NCBI GenBank assembly: GCA_021800795.1
Contig: JAJYYO010000009.1
Span: forward strand, 1-40,873
Length of the DNA: 40,873 nt
Source: Pseudomonadota bacterium
GTDB taxonomy: Bacteria > Pseudomonadota > Gammaproteobacteria > Burkholderiales > Gallionellaceae
Direction of reading: 5' to 3'
Under the pieces are notes generated by a model. The model worked only from the letters and a program-made list of their open reading frames with translations. It did not search any database and had not been told where the DNA came from. Below, piece after piece: positions 17,451-25,927 of the stretch. How positions within the stretch are numbered: the stretch's first letter is position 1; every line of letters begins with the position of its first letter. The position numbers were made by a program, and so were the translations under genes.

Positions 17451-17996
17451 GTGGATTTGCAGGAAACCTGTATCGAATCTGTCGCGGTATACGACGGTTG
17501 CCTGTTGCATGTGCGCCGGGACACCGTGCGCCTGCCCGACGGCGGCGTCAGCGTGCGCGAATACATCACCCATCCCGGTGCGGTTGCCGTGCTGGCAATG
17601 TTGGACAATGGCAAGCTGATCATGGAGCGTCAGTACCGCTATGGCCCGAGACGCGAATTCTTTGAGATTCCCGCAGGCAAGATTGATCATCAGGAAGATC
17701 CGCTGCTGACAGGGCAGCGCGAACTGCTCGAAGAAACCGGCTATGTTGCGAAAGAATGGATACACCTCACCACAACCTATCCCTGCATCGGCTATGGCGA
17801 TGAACACATTGAGTATTTCCTGGCGCGCGGACTGACTAAACAGCAGCGCAAGCTGGATGATGGCGAATTTCTGGAAGTGTTTGAACTGCCGCTGGCTGAT
17901 GCGATTGAATGGGTGCGCGAGGGCAGGATCAATGAAAGCAAAACCATCATAGGCGTCTTCTGGCTGGAAAAATATCTGAAAAACTGGCAGGTTTGA
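17451..17996 (+). CDS. nudF: Nudix hydrolase, ADP-ribose pyrophosphatase type
   Basis: Enzymes of this type cut ADP-ribose to AMP and ribose 5-phosphate. The Nudix box is complete: G, five residues, E, seven residues, then RELLEETGY (GKIDHQE...GQRELLEETGYV). Upstream, EYITHPGAVAVLAML and RQYRYGPRREFFEIPAGK are typical of the NudF group. The GTG at 17451 is chosen because GGGAG lies at 17441-17445; an upstream in-frame TTG at 17439 would sit in the terminator tail. The product is 181 residues. The substrate within the ADP-sugar class is inferred. Confidence 0.85.
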   Translation: MDLQETCIESVAVYDGCLLHVRRDTVRLPDGGVSVREYITHPGAVAVLAMLDNGKLIMERQYRYGPRREFFEIPAGKIDHQEDPLLTGQRELLEETGYVAKEWIHLTTTYPCIGYGDEHIEYFLARGLTKQQRKLDDGEFLEVFELPLADAIEWVREGRINESKTIIGVFWLEKYLKNWQV

Positions 17997-18001
17997 CTTT
18001 A

Positions 18002-18018
18002 TGCACCATTTTGGTGTA
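18002..18018 (+). promoter_or_regulatory. NtrC-like binding site upstream of amt, site 1
   Basis: TGCACCATTTTGGTGTA is close to the NtrC dyad consensus TGCACCA-N3-TGGTGCA, with one mismatch in the right half. It lies 116 bases before the amt start, a normal enhancer distance. Confidence 0.65.
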
Positions 18019-18042
18019 TTTTCCGCGATTGGCTGGCTGACG

Positions 18043-18059
18043 CGCACCAATATGACGCG
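18043..18059 (+). promoter_or_regulatory. NtrC-like binding site upstream of amt, site 2 (weaker)
   Basis: CGCACCAATATGACGCG resembles the same dyad with several mismatches. Its start is 41 bases from site 1, about four helical turns, so both would face the same side of the DNA. A GG-N10-GC pair starting near 18075 could be a poor sigma-54 promoter, but the match is weak. Confidence 0.45.
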
Positions 18060-18133
18060 TTGTGTCTGATTAGAGGGCGTGCAGGCGCAGGTTTTCCCTG
18101 AAACAGCGGAAATATGCAGGATGGAAAGCGAGT

Positions 18134-19336
18134 ATGGAAAATTTAAAGACCAGCAATGACGTGTTGTTTATTTTGTTGGGCGCCATCATGGTGCTGGCCA
18201 TGCATGCGGGATTTGCATTTCTCGAACTGGGGACGGTGCGCAAGAAAAACCAGGTCAACGCGCTGGTCAAAATTCTGGCCGATTTCGCGGTTTCCACGCT
18301 GGCCTATTTTTTTATCGGTTATGTCATTGCCTACGGCGTGAACTTTTTCAATGGCGCCGAAGCGCTGACGCAAAAAAGCGGTTACGAGCTGGTCAAATTC
18401 TTCTTTTTATTGACCTTCGCGGCAGCGATTCCAGCCATCGTCTCGGGCGGCATTGCGGAGCGCGCAAGGTTTCATCCGCAGATGGCGGCGACCTTCATGC
18501 TGGTCGGTTTCATTTATCCGTTCTTCGAAGGCATCGCCTGGAACCACCGTTTCGGCATTCAGGACTGGCTGCATAGCAGTTTCGGTGCCGAATTTCACGA
18601 TTTTGCAGGTTCCGTGGTGGTGCATGCGGTAGGTGGCTGGATAGGCCTGGCTGCCGTACTCCTGCTCGGTGCGCGGCGCGGGCGCTACAACAAGGAAGGA
18701 CAAATTGCAGCACATCCGCCCTCCAGCATCCCGTTTCTGGCGCTGGGGGCATGGATACTCACGGTGGGCTGGTTCGGCTTCAATGTGATGTCGGCGCAGA
18801 CGATCAGCAACATCAGCGGCCTGGTCGCGGTGAATTCGCTGATGGCAATGGTGGGCGGCACGCTCGTCGCCTTGTGGGCCGGCAAGAACGATCCCGGCTT
18901 CGTGCACAACGGCCCGCTGGCAGGACTGGTGGCCGTCTGTGCAGGGTCGGATCTGATGCATCCTGTCGGCGCGCTGGTAGTGGGTGGCGTGGCGGGAGGG
19001 TTGTTTGTGGTGATGTTTACCTGGACGCAAAACCGCTGGAAAATCGACGATGTGCTCGGTGTGTGGCCGCTGCACGGCCTGTGCGGCGCATGGGGCGGAA
19101 TCGCTGCGGGCATTTTCGGTCTCAAGGCGTTCGGCGGCATCGGCGGCGTGAGTCTCGTCTCGCAGCTCATCGGTACCTTGCTGGGTATTACGATCGCTTT
19201 TGTCGGGGGCTATCTGGTGTACGGGGTAATCAAGAAAACGGTGGGTATCCGCCTTGATGCTGAAGAAGAATTCAACGGCGCCGATCTGAGCATCCACAAG
19301 ATCAGCGCGACGGCGGAACGCGAATCGGGCTGGTAA
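18134..19336 (+). CDS. amt: Ammonium transporter, Amt/MEP/Rh family
   Basis: Amt channels conduct ammonium across the inner membrane as trimers. The 400-residue protein has about eleven membrane helices. The twin pore histidines are present, His164 in GSVVVHAVGG and His314 in WPLHGLCGAWGG. Other family marks are AFLELGTVRKKNQVNAL, AAIPAIVSGGIAERARF and the cytoplasmic RRGRYNKEG loop. No obvious cleaved signal peptide is seen. No glnK gene is adjacent, although amt is usually paired with one. Upstream NtrC-like sites suggest nitrogen control. GGAAAGCGAG precedes the ATG, and a terminator follows. Confidence 0.96.
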   Translation: MENLKTSNDVLFILLGAIMVLAMHAGFAFLELGTVRKKNQVNALVKILADFAVSTLAYFFIGYVIAYGVNFFNGAEALTQKSGYELVKFFFLLTFAAAIPAIVSGGIAERARFHPQMAATFMLVGFIYPFFEGIAWNHRFGIQDWLHSSFGAEFHDFAGSVVVHAVGGWIGLAAVLLLGARRGRYNKEGQIAAHPPSSIPFLALGAWILTVGWFGFNVMSAQTISNISGLVAVNSLMAMVGGTLVALWAGKNDPGFVHNGPLAGLVAVCAGSDLMHPVGALVVGGVAGGLFVVMFTWTQNRWKIDDVLGVWPLHGLCGAWGGIAAGIFGLKAFGGIGGVSLVSQLIGTLLGITIAFVGGYLVYGVIKKTVGIRLDAEEEFNGADLSIHKISATAERESGW

Positions 19337-19355
19337 CACAGGTCGTTGTTTCGTG

Positions 19356-19405
19356 ACAATAAAGTCTTGAATATCGGGAATAGTCAAAACAATAAAGTCT
19401 TGAAC
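19356..19405 (+). repeat. Direct repeat of a 16-base sequence after amt
   Basis: ACAATAAAGTCTTGAA occurs at 19356-19371 and again at 19389-19404, 33 bases apart. The core is also present in reverse orientation at 34071-34084. Between amt and its terminator there is no gene. Confidence 0.75.
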
Positions 19406-19438
19406 GTGGTTGGTTTTTGATGGAGTTTTAATTTATAG

Positions 19439-19475
19439 CGGCGACCAGGGCTTGAAAGCTTGGTCGCCGTTTTTG
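19439..19475 (+). terminator. Intrinsic terminator after amt
   Basis: CGGCGACCA at 19439-19447 pairs with TGGTCGCCG at 19461-19469. An inner GCTT/AAGC pair extends the stem, and TTTTTGTTT follows. This is a strong rho-independent terminator. Confidence 0.92.
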
Positions 19476-19503
19476 TTTCGCCGAATGTTTTGTTGTAGTA
19501 TGG

Positions 19504-19587
19504 TTTTCGGCCAATGCGGACCGTGACGGTTCGCTTAAAAAATGCTCAGATCAGCTTGTGGGAACGTCCGCTTTAAAGAATTCCGAG
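19504..19587 (+). repeat. Palindromic repeat, left copy flanking the lipase gene
   Basis: The 84-base element starts with TTTTCGGCCAATGCGGAC at 19504-19521 and has an inverted GTCCGC at 19566-19571 opposite GCGGAC. The same layout recurs at 21442-21526. Bases 19588-19722 hold no gene; a short dyad (ATAACG/CGTTAT) lies near 19620-19645. Confidence 0.8.
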
Positions 19588-19722
19588 CGGCGCAAACGAC
19601 GCGGACTTTCCACAATGCATAACGTCCTCTAGATCTGCGTTATATTCAACGGATCATAATTTCGGCACAATGCCCGGCCAAGAAGGCACATTTGAATGTT
19701 TTTCGAATAGCTGGTTAGAAAC

Positions 19723-21219
19723 ATGACAAAAGAAAATCAAATAAAATTCGATTTTACCAACCCTTCAGACCCGAAGAACGCCCTATTTTGCTTTACGTTC
19801 GCGAGTATGGCGTACAAATCTCAGCCCGAGGTTAAGGAGGAACTTCGCAAAATTGGCTATGACGACACAAAAGCGGTGTTCTTTAAGAGTAGTTTGACAG
19901 CAGGTTTTATTGTCGAGATGGATGATGTTATCGCAGTTTCATTTAGGGGGTCATCGACGTGGAGAGAGTGGCTAAATAACTGCAATATGTGGTTACGGCG
20001 CACGGAGGATGGTCGTGTACATTCTGGTTTTTGGACTACAGTTGAGCGCATTAGCCCATCCATTTTTGAGATAATTTTGCCACACCTTCGCCCCGGGACA
20101 AAGCTCGTTATTACGGGCCATAGTCGAGGCGGGGCGTTGGCTGCATTTTTTCTATTCATATTCAATCGACATGTGTCTTGTAACAAGCTTGGCGATTACC
20201 CTGCTGTTGTGCACATGTTCGGGTCTCCTAGAATTTGCGATGGCGAATTTGCCGCCTCTATGAACGGTGAGACCTCTACGGAAAAGCCTTCAAAAACATC
20301 ATTTCAAAAATTTTGGCAGTCTATGCATGATTTTTCCGTTAATGTTTATAGCTTCATCGCTATGTTCATATGGCTATTACACTTTGTTTTTGTTAGGCGC
20401 ATGAAGGGGATAGATGACCATCGCGTTAGCAGCTATGAAAAATCGATCCTCGAATTGGTCGTTTGGACTCCTTATGTTCGGCGAATGCAGGCAATGGTCG
20501 ACGGTAAAAACCTTAGTAGCGACGAAGAAGCAACCATACGCAGCAAGCTTAACGGCACGGAAGTTACAATTATTACGAAAGAAAAACTTCAAGTCGATTT
20601 GCAACCATGGCAACAACGTCGCTTGGAAACTATGAAAACGGTTCAAGGTTTCATCGACGGCGATCAGAGCGCAGGGAAAGGCTTCGACGCGCTACTAACT
20701 GAGTTTGAAACTCGCCCTTTTAGTCGGACGCCATTAGAAAATATGGAAATCCTTAGTGCATTCTATGTACCAAGAGATGGATTCGACAAATGTATGTCGG
20801 CTGTAATCATGAATGCTGTTTTGGGCTGGTATGATGCACTTCGCTTTGCGTCGGCATCCGGTCGTGCAGAAATTGTTCACAATGAACGTTTTTTTAAGAT
20901 GGCCTTTACTCTTGGGGGTACGGACTCGGAAGCAGTCAATTTCCTACGAAACAACCCAGATAAAATCGCAGAATCGTTGGTGCAAGGTTTTTTGTTTGCA
21001 GAAAAATTTAGGGAAACATCTGATTATGATCGTCATTGGCCTTCAGCTTACGGACTAGAGGTGATAATTTCTGCATTAAATGGTTCTTGCAAAGAAATAC
21101 CTGCCTTGCCTAAAGACCAATGGGATAACGCTTGGGAAGAAGCCAAGCAACAAATATCTGCTTATTATCAAGTGACCACGCCATCAACTATTGAGAACTC
21201 AATTGATGTTTCGCATTGA
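19723..21219 (+). CDS. Class 3 lipase-like alpha/beta hydrolase
   Basis: The 498-residue protein has the lipase_3 core: AVSFRGSSTWREWLNN, RVHSGFW (His100 region), the nucleophile elbow TGHSRGGALA with Ser134, and MFGSPRICDGEFA. A candidate catalytic His is in DHRVSSY near residue 230; the Asp is not certain. A hydrophobic segment around residues 208-225 could be a membrane or interfacial helix, and the last 270 residues match nothing I know. No signal peptide is seen. The substrate is unknown: a glycerolipid esterase by family. The gene is more AT-rich than its neighbours, has no clear ribosome-binding site and lies between two repeat copies, suggesting acquisition. Confidence 0.75.
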   Translation: MTKENQIKFDFTNPSDPKNALFCFTFASMAYKSQPEVKEELRKIGYDDTKAVFFKSSLTAGFIVEMDDVIAVSFRGSSTWREWLNNCNMWLRRTEDGRVHSGFWTTVERISPSIFEIILPHLRPGTKLVITGHSRGGALAAFFLFIFNRHVSCNKLGDYPAVVHMFGSPRICDGEFAASMNGETSTEKPSKTSFQKFWQSMHDFSVNVYSFIAMFIWLLHFVFVRRMKGIDDHRVSSYEKSILELVVWTPYVRRMQAMVDGKNLSSDEEATIRSKLNGTEVTIITKEKLQVDLQPWQQRRLETMKTVQGFIDGDQSAGKGFDALLTEFETRPFSRTPLENMEILSAFYVPRDGFDKCMSAVIMNAVLGWYDALRFASASGRAEIVHNERFFKMAFTLGGTDSEAVNFLRNNPDKIAESLVQGFLFAEKFRETSDYDRHWPSAYGLEVIISALNGSCKEIPALPKDQWDNAWEEAKQQISAYYQVTTPSTIENSIDVSH

Positions 21220-21611
21220 ATGACTGACCGCTTCCAGTAATCCTGAATGTCGCAAAGGGTCGGGAACGGAACTTCATGCTTCAACTGGGTAAATGTCAGC
21301 TGCCTATCTGTAAGCAGCCATTACTCCAGGCTAAGCCTACAGCCTTCTCAGCAAATTTCCACCGTCCGCAATGGCCGAACACTGGACGGTCAGGCTAGTT
21401 CAAAGAAAATTCCTTCAATCGCAGTTAGCCGTTATGATCAATTTTCGGCCAATGCGGACGCTGGCAGTTGTATGAAAAGGACATCAGTACAGCCCCCGGG
21501 AATGTCCGCTTAGGAAAATCTCGAATGTGTACTGCAGAGACGATGCAGAAGTTCAAAATTTCTTTCCGAACCTGTTGTTTGCCTGGGTGCAATGAGGTAA
21601 AGAAGTCATTT
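21220..21611. other. Repeat-rich gap after the lipase gene
   Basis: No gene is seen. The stretch holds several decayed palindromic pieces: GTCGCAAAGGGTCGGGAACGG near 21247, ACCGTCC/GGACGGT at 21361-21367 and 21384-21390, and GTCCGCAATGGCCGAA at 21364-21379, which is a 15 of 16 inverted copy of the flanking repeat. The full direct copy is listed separately. Confidence 0.6.
21442..21526 (+). repeat. Palindromic repeat, right copy flanking the lipase gene
   Basis: TTTTCGGCCAATGCGGAC at 21442-21459 is identical to the left copy. The inverted GTCCGC lies at 21504-21509, the same distance as on the left. The inner sequence has diverged. Confidence 0.8.
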
Positions 21612-23264
21612 TCAGTCGTAATGCCGGAAGCTCACGTTGTTCTTGCCTGTTTTCTTGACTTCATACATCAACTCGTCCGCCACTTTCATGATGTCAGAGA
21701 ATGTCCAGGTAACTTTGGCAAAGCCTATAACGCCTATGCTTGCGGTCACGGGTGGAAAATCCTGCAGCGCGTTGTTTACCGCAATGAAGACTTTCCTCCC
21801 GACTTCTGTCACAGCCTCGGGGCCGATTTCCGGCAACATCATAGCGAATTCATCCCCGCCCAACCGAGCAAGCAGGTCATTTGAGCGCAGGACGGAACGC
21901 AAGGCGTGGGCTATCGCACTCAGTGCCGCGTCACCGATATCATGGCCTCGTGTGTCATTCAGTTGCTTGAAGTTATCCAGGTCAAGGTAGATCACCGACA
22001 AAGGATGGCCGTAACGCTTCGAACGCTCGACTTCGGAATTGCCTGCTTCAACGAAACCTCGTCGGTTTTGCAGACTGGTTAGCGCATCTTGCGTGGCGTG
22101 CACATATGCACGTTCAAATTGCATGCGCAATTGTGAAAACTGGCGCGCCAGCACCAGCGCCAGCAGCAACGCCTCCACCGTGACCGCCAACAGGCCAAGA
22201 TGTTCGACGTAAATCGTATGCAGCCCCGCCAGCCTGCCAAGGGAAATGGCCAGTATGCCCAATACAAAGAACACGAGCACAGCAGCCAGATACATCGACG
22301 CCGAAAAATGCCCCTGACGATTGCGCACGATGCCGGTCAGCACGCCATAACCCAGAAACAACGCAACCCCGGTACGATCAAGCTCCAGAGACCAGTTAGG
22401 TTTGAACAGCGCCAACAGAGCAAAAGCTGCAAACAGGCCGAGCAGCGCCATGCCTAACTGGTATAGCCGAGGATTGGCTACACTCGTGATATCCAGCAAC
22501 CGCAATACAAACAGAACATAAATGCCATTGGAAAATAAAATGGGAAAACTGATCAGATAGAACCAGTGTAATCCGAACAAATCCGTGTACACCAGCAGCG
22601 CCGTACCGTTGTAAAGAAGATTTCCAAGAATAAACAGAGCATAGAACCCATCCGTCGCGTTGCGCCGGATGCCGGCTAGCACGGCATAATAAAACATCAG
22701 TCCGAGCAAAGCACCCATGCATAGTAGCGTCAGTGCATCACCCGGCTTGATCGCCTGCTGATAATGTACTAGCGTATCCAGATAAGGTATCGGTTGCGCC
22801 AGAAAAAACGGAGAAGAAATCTCCGTTATCAGCCGGTAATGGCCCGGTAGCAGTGTGAACTCGCGGCCATGCCGCAGAAAAAAAGGATTGGGTAGCACAC
22901 TTTGAATGCCCCCTCCCGCTTCTGCAACCAGACGGCCATGGTCATCGAAAACTCTGTGATGGAACCGGCCTATCACGCTGGAATTTTTGAAATCCACTAC
23001 CAGTCGCGTTGTCTGCCCAATCTCGAAATTACCTTGCCAGAAAAAGCGGCCACCGGTTTTATTTAACTGATCGACTTGCACCACTCCGGCGCATTGCAGT
23101 ATCGCCGATCCAGCACAATACGAGTATGACGGCACTTCATACCATTCTCCGTCCAGTTTCAATGGCTGAGCTTTGCACGGTAGCCAGATAAACAACAGAA
23201 TCAACAGCGCAAACAAGTTAAGCCACCGGACTGTGCCGATCGCGTTAATGAAAAATTGGAACAT
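21612..23264 (-). CDS. Diguanylate cyclase with 7TMR-DISM sensor
   Basis: The 550-residue protein should make c-di-GMP from two GTP. It starts with a signal-like hydrophobic segment (residues 14-30), then a periplasmic DISM-type beta domain (about 33-170), about seven membrane helices (175-385), and a GGDEF domain (about 395-550). The active site is GGDEF at 469-473 in RLGGDEFAMML, and the inhibitory I-site RSND lies five residues before it, so feedback control by the product is expected. The ATG has AGGACC upstream. The gene is transcribed leftward, with no clear terminator. The signal sensed is unknown. Confidence 0.92.
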   Translation of the reverse strand: MFQFFINAIGTVRWLNLFALLILLFIWLPCKAQPLKLDGEWYEVPSYSYCAGSAILQCAGVVQVDQLNKTGGRFFWQGNFEIGQTTRLVVDFKNSSVIGRFHHRVFDDHGRLVAEAGGGIQSVLPNPFFLRHGREFTLLPGHYRLITEISSPFFLAQPIPYLDTLVHYQQAIKPGDALTLLCMGALLGLMFYYAVLAGIRRNATDGFYALFILGNLLYNGTALLVYTDLFGLHWFYLISFPILFSNGIYVLFVLRLLDITSVANPRLYQLGMALLGLFAAFALLALFKPNWSLELDRTGVALFLGYGVLTGIVRNRQGHFSASMYLAAVLVFFVLGILAISLGRLAGLHTIYVEHLGLLAVTVEALLLALVLARQFSQLRMQFERAYVHATQDALTSLQNRRGFVEAGNSEVERSKRYGHPLSVIYLDLDNFKQLNDTRGHDIGDAALSAIAHALRSVLRSNDLLARLGGDEFAMMLPEIGPEAVTEVGRKVFIAVNNALQDFPPVTASIGVIGFAKVTWTFSDIMKVADELMYEVKKTGKNNVSFRHYD

Positions 23265-23533
23265 ACGAGGTCCTTAGGAATGAGGGTATCCGAAATTCTG
23301 TGTAAGACCGTTATGGCCGAACAACCATTCCAGCACATTCTCTTGCCGGCTGTCGGCGGTGGTCCAGACTTCTCCAGCAGCAATTTTTTTGCGGCCAGAG
23401 ACTTCTCATGGCGGTTGTCGCCCATGACGATGCAACAAAGCGGTCGTTGAAATTTCAACTCTTCTTGATAGCAACCCGCTCAGTCATCCGAAATCCCGGA
23501 TAACGAACGCTGTTATGTCTGAGTCTTTTCAGG
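23265..23533. other. Intergenic gap with a possible IS256-type end
   Basis: The start of the gap, GGGTATCCGAAATTCTGTGT at 23284-23303, resembles the terminal inverted repeats of IS256-family elements. No transposase remnant or partner end is recognised. Short open frames on both strands (for example 23256-23450 plus) show no known motif and are not called. Confidence 0.3.
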
Positions 23534-24583
23534 TCAAAAAACAATCATCGCGATCAATCCGGCAACAATACCTGAAAGCACTACACTGGTGGCAATCACA
23601 AGACGGGTTCGCAGACTGAGGACACGGCCAAGCATAGCCAGCGAAGGCAGGCTGACCGCAGGCAGCGTCATGATGAGCGCTCCCGCAGGGCCTGCGCCCA
23701 TGCCCAATGCAAACATCGCCTGCACAATGGGCACTTCTCCCGCAGTAGGGATAACAAACAGCGTACCAGCGAGTGCCATCGCAACGATCCAGCCGATGCC
23801 ACTATGCACATCAAGCGCAGGGAAAAGCCATACCCTGGCAGCACCAAGCACAAAAACGAGAACAAGATACTCGGGTACGAGCCTGATCGTCAGTGTCATG
23901 AACTCTTGCATCCAACGAGCCAGAAAACCGCCTTTTACAGATTCAACACCAGGGGTTAAACCTTGATCGAGTGTCACCGCTTCTTGTGGTCCTGCATAAC
24001 GCTCTGCCAAATAAGCAACCCCAAGCACCATCGCGATACCAAACACTATCCTGAAGAGGGTCCAACCCCATCCCAACACGAAGCCCATAAACACCAGGGT
24101 CGCCGGATTCAGTATAGGGTTCGACATCCACCATGACACCACGCTGCCGACTGATGCACGGCTTTGACGCATGCCAACGGCAACGGGTGCAGCGCAACAG
24201 GTACACATCATGCAGGGAATAGCAAAAATACTGCCCAGGGCGATGCTTTTGAAGCCCAGGCGACCAAGCATTGTGCTCACCCATTGATTCGGCAGCAACA
24301 CCTTGATGCCAGAACCCAAAACAAGCCCCAGAACAAGCGCTTGCCAGATTGCCTTGCCATAGGCCCTGGCGTAGTTTACTGCCGCGCTCCATGATGCAGG
24401 CGGCGCAGAGGTGGATTTCCCCGAAAGAATCGAATCACCTATGGCGTGATGACTCTGAGCGAGAAATGCCTTGGCATAATAGGGAAACCATTTGACATAG
24501 GCGAACCCGATAATAGCCACGAGGGCAAAAATCATTGCCCCAGTAAAAGGAGATAAAAATTTGTTGTTTAATTTTGCTTGCAT
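23534..24583 (-). CDS. Predicted permease, YraQ/UPF0718 (DUF318) family
   Basis: The 349-residue protein has about eight to ten membrane helices. It has the family hallmark IPCMMCTCCAAPVAVGMRQS with Cys124, Cys127, Cys129 and Cys130, and the second-half repeat VIPTAGEVPIVQAMFALGMG. The motif WWMSNPILNPATLVFMGFVLG is typical as well. The related ArsP proteins export organoarsenicals through cysteine coordination; whether this member does so is not known. No arsenic genes are nearby. The ribosome-binding site is weak. It lies between a diguanylate cyclase and an HD-GYP gene on the same strand. Confidence 0.85.
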   Translation of the reverse strand: MQAKLNNKFLSPFTGAMIFALVAIIGFAYVKWFPYYAKAFLAQSHHAIGDSILSGKSTSAPPASWSAAVNYARAYGKAIWQALVLGLVLGSGIKVLLPNQWVSTMLGRLGFKSIALGSIFAIPCMMCTCCAAPVAVGMRQSRASVGSVVSWWMSNPILNPATLVFMGFVLGWGWTLFRIVFGIAMVLGVAYLAERYAGPQEAVTLDQGLTPGVESVKGGFLARWMQEFMTLTIRLVPEYLVLVFVLGAARVWLFPALDVHSGIGWIVAMALAGTLFVIPTAGEVPIVQAMFALGMGAGPAGALIMTLPAVSLPSLAMLGRVLSLRTRLVIATSVVLSGIVAGLIAMIVF

Positions 24584-24691
24584 GGGAAATCCATTCGCTT
24601 TCAGGCGTATCCGGTTATTGTAGCCAGAGCAGGAATTATGTGTTTTTGAATATCTTCTTATGGGCTGTTCAGGTTGATGGTGGACAGCTAC

Positions 24692-25927
24692 TTAATGTTT
24701 CTGAACTGAAATGGCTACCTTCCAACAATCTTGCAAGTGGCGATCAACGCACTTTACCACCTCTCTATCCAATTTCCCGTCTTCAACCTGCTCATTCAAT
24801 ATTTCCATGATCCTGTCCGGGCTAAGCGGGCCGCGATATGGTCGTTTCTGCGCCAAAGCCTGAAATACATCGGCAACCGCCACTATCCGCGCTTCCAGGG
24901 AAATCGTGTTCTGATTCAAGCGATAAGGATAACCCGATCCATCCATGCGTTCATGGTGTTGCGCAGCCCACGCAGCGATCATCTCCAGTCCCTTTATATT
25001 CTTGAGGATATTGTAGGTATCGAAGCTATGCCTCAGTATTTGAGCGCGCTCTTCTTCGGTTAGCCTTTCCGCCTTATCCAATATCGCATCAGGCAACCTG
25101 AGTTTGCCGATGTCATGCAGCAATCCGGCCAACTCCAGCATCTCGCAGGTATCCTGTGGCAGTTCAAATAAGGTGCCGATGAATCTTGCTAACCTTGCCA
25201 CTCCATCAGAATGCGCCTTTGTGAATGGACTCTTGGCATCGACGACATAAGAAAAAATATGCATGATGTCTCGAAGATCTCGGAAATCCATTTTCTGAGT
25301 TGGTGTTTCGGATATCCATGTTTTTGCATAACCTTCTACTTGCTCACCCTCAAGAGAAAGCCAGAAAGCTTCGGCTTTAGCTATGGAAATAAAAGCATCT
25401 ACCAATTCATTACAAAACCAGTCGCCGCGCTTCTCAAGAATTTTTTCAATAATTTCATGCTTGTAAAGCAATAGATTGGAATTGTCGATTTGGAACGACA
25501 AAGATAACACGTCAACTCTGTCCGCCAAAAAAATGCAGTTAGCAGTTAATTTTGTTTCCATTGGCAACTCCATGTCCTTGAGAGCAGACCAATGTGTATG
25601 ATGATGGCGAACAATCGGAGAAAGATTCTCCAGAATAGGACAGGACTGCAACAAGATGGCGCCAATCTTGCAGTGTTCGGTATCCTTTTCCCATTCGAAC
25701 TGGGCAAGTCTGGAGTGAACAACTGTTTTTGCTATTCCGATATCGTGCAAGATGGCAGCCTCGAACAATTCATCCAGCCGTTGTCCTTTCCATCCCAGAT
25801 ATTTACCGCACTCGGCGGCTATAAAAGCAACGCGTTTACCGTGACGAATATGTGTAATACCAACCAAATCAAGCGCATCAGACAAGGAGTAGATTGCCTC
25901 GTGTATATTGATATTGAATTCCGACAC
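24692..25927 (-). CDS. Tandem HD / HD-GYP domain protein, probable c-di-GMP phosphodiesterase
   Basis: HD-GYP enzymes hydrolyse c-di-GMP. The 411-residue protein has two HD-type domains. The first, at about 25-190, has ILHDIGIAK at 59-67 and HHHTHW but no GYP. The second, at about 215-400, has LLHDIGKLRLP (HD at 271-272) and the full HHERMDGSGYP at 324-334. No membrane segment or REC domain is present, so it is probably cytosolic. A GTG at 25927 is preferred: AAAGGGA sits about seven bases upstream, while the longer frame starts at an unsupported TTG. Confidence 0.9.
   Translation of the reverse strand: MSEFNINIHEAIYSLSDALDLVGITHIRHGKRVAFIAAECGKYLGWKGQRLDELFEAAILHDIGIAKTVVHSRLAQFEWEKDTEHCKIGAILLQSCPILENLSPIVRHHHTHWSALKDMELPMETKLTANCIFLADRVDVLSLSFQIDNSNLLLYKHEIIEKILEKRGDWFCNELVDAFISIAKAEAFWLSLEGEQVEGYAKTWISETPTQKMDFRDLRDIMHIFSYVVDAKSPFTKAHSDGVARLARFIGTLFELPQDTCEMLELAGLLHDIGKLRLPDAILDKAERLTEEERAQILRHSFDTYNILKNIKGLEMIAAWAAQHHERMDGSGYPYRLNQNTISLEARIVAVADVFQALAQKRPYRGPLSPDRIMEILNEQVEDGKLDREVVKCVDRHLQDCWKVAISVQKH

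Noticed and set aside
19588..19735. Integron-type attC site before the lipase gene
   Set aside because: GTTAGAA just before the start hints at a cassette boundary, but the required inverted partner and paired inner boxes are not found.
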